From Bradyrhizobium diazoefficiens (GTDB taxonomy: Bacteria > Pseudomonadota > Alphaproteobacteria > Rhizobiales > Xanthobacteraceae), in NCBI RefSeq assembly GCF_016616235.1, contig NZ_CP067100.1, forward strand, positions 4,337,001-4,401,000: a stretch of 64,000 nt of DNA, in the 5' to 3' direction. The notes under the pieces are model-generated. The model was given only the letters and a program-made list of their open reading frames with translations, searched no databases and had not been told where the DNA came from. Below, piece after piece: positions 63,391-64,000 of this stretch. How positions within the stretch are numbered: the first letter of the stretch is position 1; each line of letters starts with the position of its first letter. The position numbers and the translations under genes are program-made.

Positions 63391-64000
63391 ATGCGGATCG
63401 AGCGGCGCCACACCACCCAAGGACAGTCTCCTTACGCGGGAATCGATTTCCGCCTGACCACGTCGGAGATTCGCAATCCCGACGGCTCGGTCGTGTTCAA
63501 GCTCGACAATGTCGAGGTCCCGGCCGAATGGTCGCAGGTCGCCTCCGACGTGCTGGCCCAGAAATATTTCCGCAAAGCGGGCGTCGCCGCGCGCCTGAAG
63601 AAGGTCGAGGAGGAATCCGTCCCCTCCTTCCTGTGGCGCTCCGTGCCCGATACCGAAGCTCTCGCCGCGCTGCCGGAGAAAGAGCGTTATGTCAGCGAAC
63701 TCTCCGCGAAGCAGGTGTTCGACCGCCTCGCCGGCTGCTGGACCTATTGGGGCTGGAAGGGCGGCTATTTCAGCCATGACGAGGACGCGCAGGCCTTCTA
63801 CGACGAGCTCCGCTACATGCTCGCCATGCAGATGGTCGCGCCGAACTCGCCGCAATGGTTCAACACCGGTCTTCACTGGGCCTATGGCATCGACGGCCCC
63901 GGCCAGGGCCATTATTACGTCGACCCCTTCACCGGCAAGCTGACCAAGTCCAAGTCGGCCTATGAGCATCCGCAGCCGCACGCCTGCTTCATCCAGGGCG
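63391..64000 (+). CDS. nrdJ: Vitamin B12-dependent ribonucleotide reductase, class II (N-terminal part, runs off the window)
   Basis: The first 203 residues are present: RIERRHTTQGQSPYAGIDFR, then TYWGWKGGYFSHDEDAQAFY and MVAPNSPQWFNTGLHWAYGI, the typical N-terminus of the adenosylcobalamin-dependent enzyme that makes deoxyribonucleotides with or without oxygen. PNSPQWFNTG matches the substrate-binding region of class II enzymes. ATG 63391 has AAGGA upstream at a somewhat long distance. I see no B12-box riboswitch; the leader instead holds NrdR-box-like sites. The gene continues past base 64000. Confidence 0.94.
   Translation, partial: MRIERRHTTQGQSPYAGIDFRLTTSEIRNPDGSVVFKLDNVEVPAEWSQVASDVLAQKYFRKAGVAARLKKVEEESVPSFLWRSVPDTEALAALPEKERYVSELSAKQVFDRLAGCWTYWGWKGGYFSHDEDAQAFYDELRYMLAMQMVAPNSPQWFNTGLHWAYGIDGPGQGHYYVDPFTGKLTKSKSAYEHPQPHACFIQG

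Noticed and set aside
62722..63981. 419-codon minus-strand ORF across the nrdJ leader
   Set aside because: It runs antisense through the start of nrdJ and has no coherent sequence pattern.

Overview
This is GC-rich DNA from an alphaproteobacterium, most likely Bradyrhizobium or a close relative. The supporting signs are the alphaproteobacterial gene orders amiC–mrcA–prfB facing rne and dsbA–aroQ–accB–accC … aat–DUF2155 … NDUFA12, BA14K and DUF1236 proteins, matches to the general-stress sigma factor EcfG promoter, permuted GTG/TTG starts with good Shine-Dalgarno sequences, and short fold-back repeats between genes. I see no rRNA, tRNA, CRISPR array, phage or insertion sequence.

Layout. 1–9.7 kb: the end of an MFS transporter, a DoxX protein, a very large AsmA/YhdP-type envelope protein, a one-cysteine peroxiredoxin, an M23 peptidase and a DUF6502–DUF5666 operon with paired 17-bp palindromes in front. 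9.8–15.3 kb: a compact surface-polysaccharide cassette comprising a 53-aa membrane peptide, a glycosyltransferase fused to an ABC-2 permease, the partner ATPase, a second glycosyltransferase and an O-antigen-ligase-type protein. 15.3–19.4 kb: a branched-chain amino-acid-type binding protein, two EamA exporters and a 3-hydroxyisobutyrate-dehydrogenase-type enzyme. 19.4–28.6 kb: prfB with its programmed +1 frameshift, PBP1A, the amidase AmiC, and RNase E with a His/Asp-rich insertion and a long leader. 28.6–37.8 kb: an FAD amino-acid oxidoreductase, a TPR–GT9 protein, DctA, BioY, an aminotransferase, a BepA-like M48 protease and a DsbA-like protein.

37.8–52.3 kb: a housekeeping block (aroQ, accB, accC, aat, DUF2155, NDUFA12) interrupted by accessory genes. 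These are a three-gene two-component operon (CHASE3 kinase, response regulator, REC–HisKA_2 protein), a BASS-type transporter, a divergent ampR/class A beta-lactamase pair, and a divergent GlxA-type regulator/isonitrile-hydratase-like pair. Exact EcfG-type promoters (GGAAC, 16 nt, CGTT) precede the DUF1236 gene and the two-component operon.

52.5–58.8 kb is the most intriguing part: a LuxR-type regulator, small membrane proteins and a 923-aa autotransporter. Four copies of a palindrome built from GCCTCACCCG and CGGGTGAGGC lie about 80–112 nt upstream of four separate start codons, including that of the luxR gene, which suggests an undescribed local regulon. A decayed fragment of a second LuxR-type regulator follows the autotransporter. 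59–64 kb: a response regulator overlapping a CHASE3–PAS hybrid kinase, a third EamA exporter, a 763-bp leader and the first 203 codons of a B12-dependent ribonucleotide reductase (nrdJ), with two NrdR-box-like sequences 31 bp apart in the leader.
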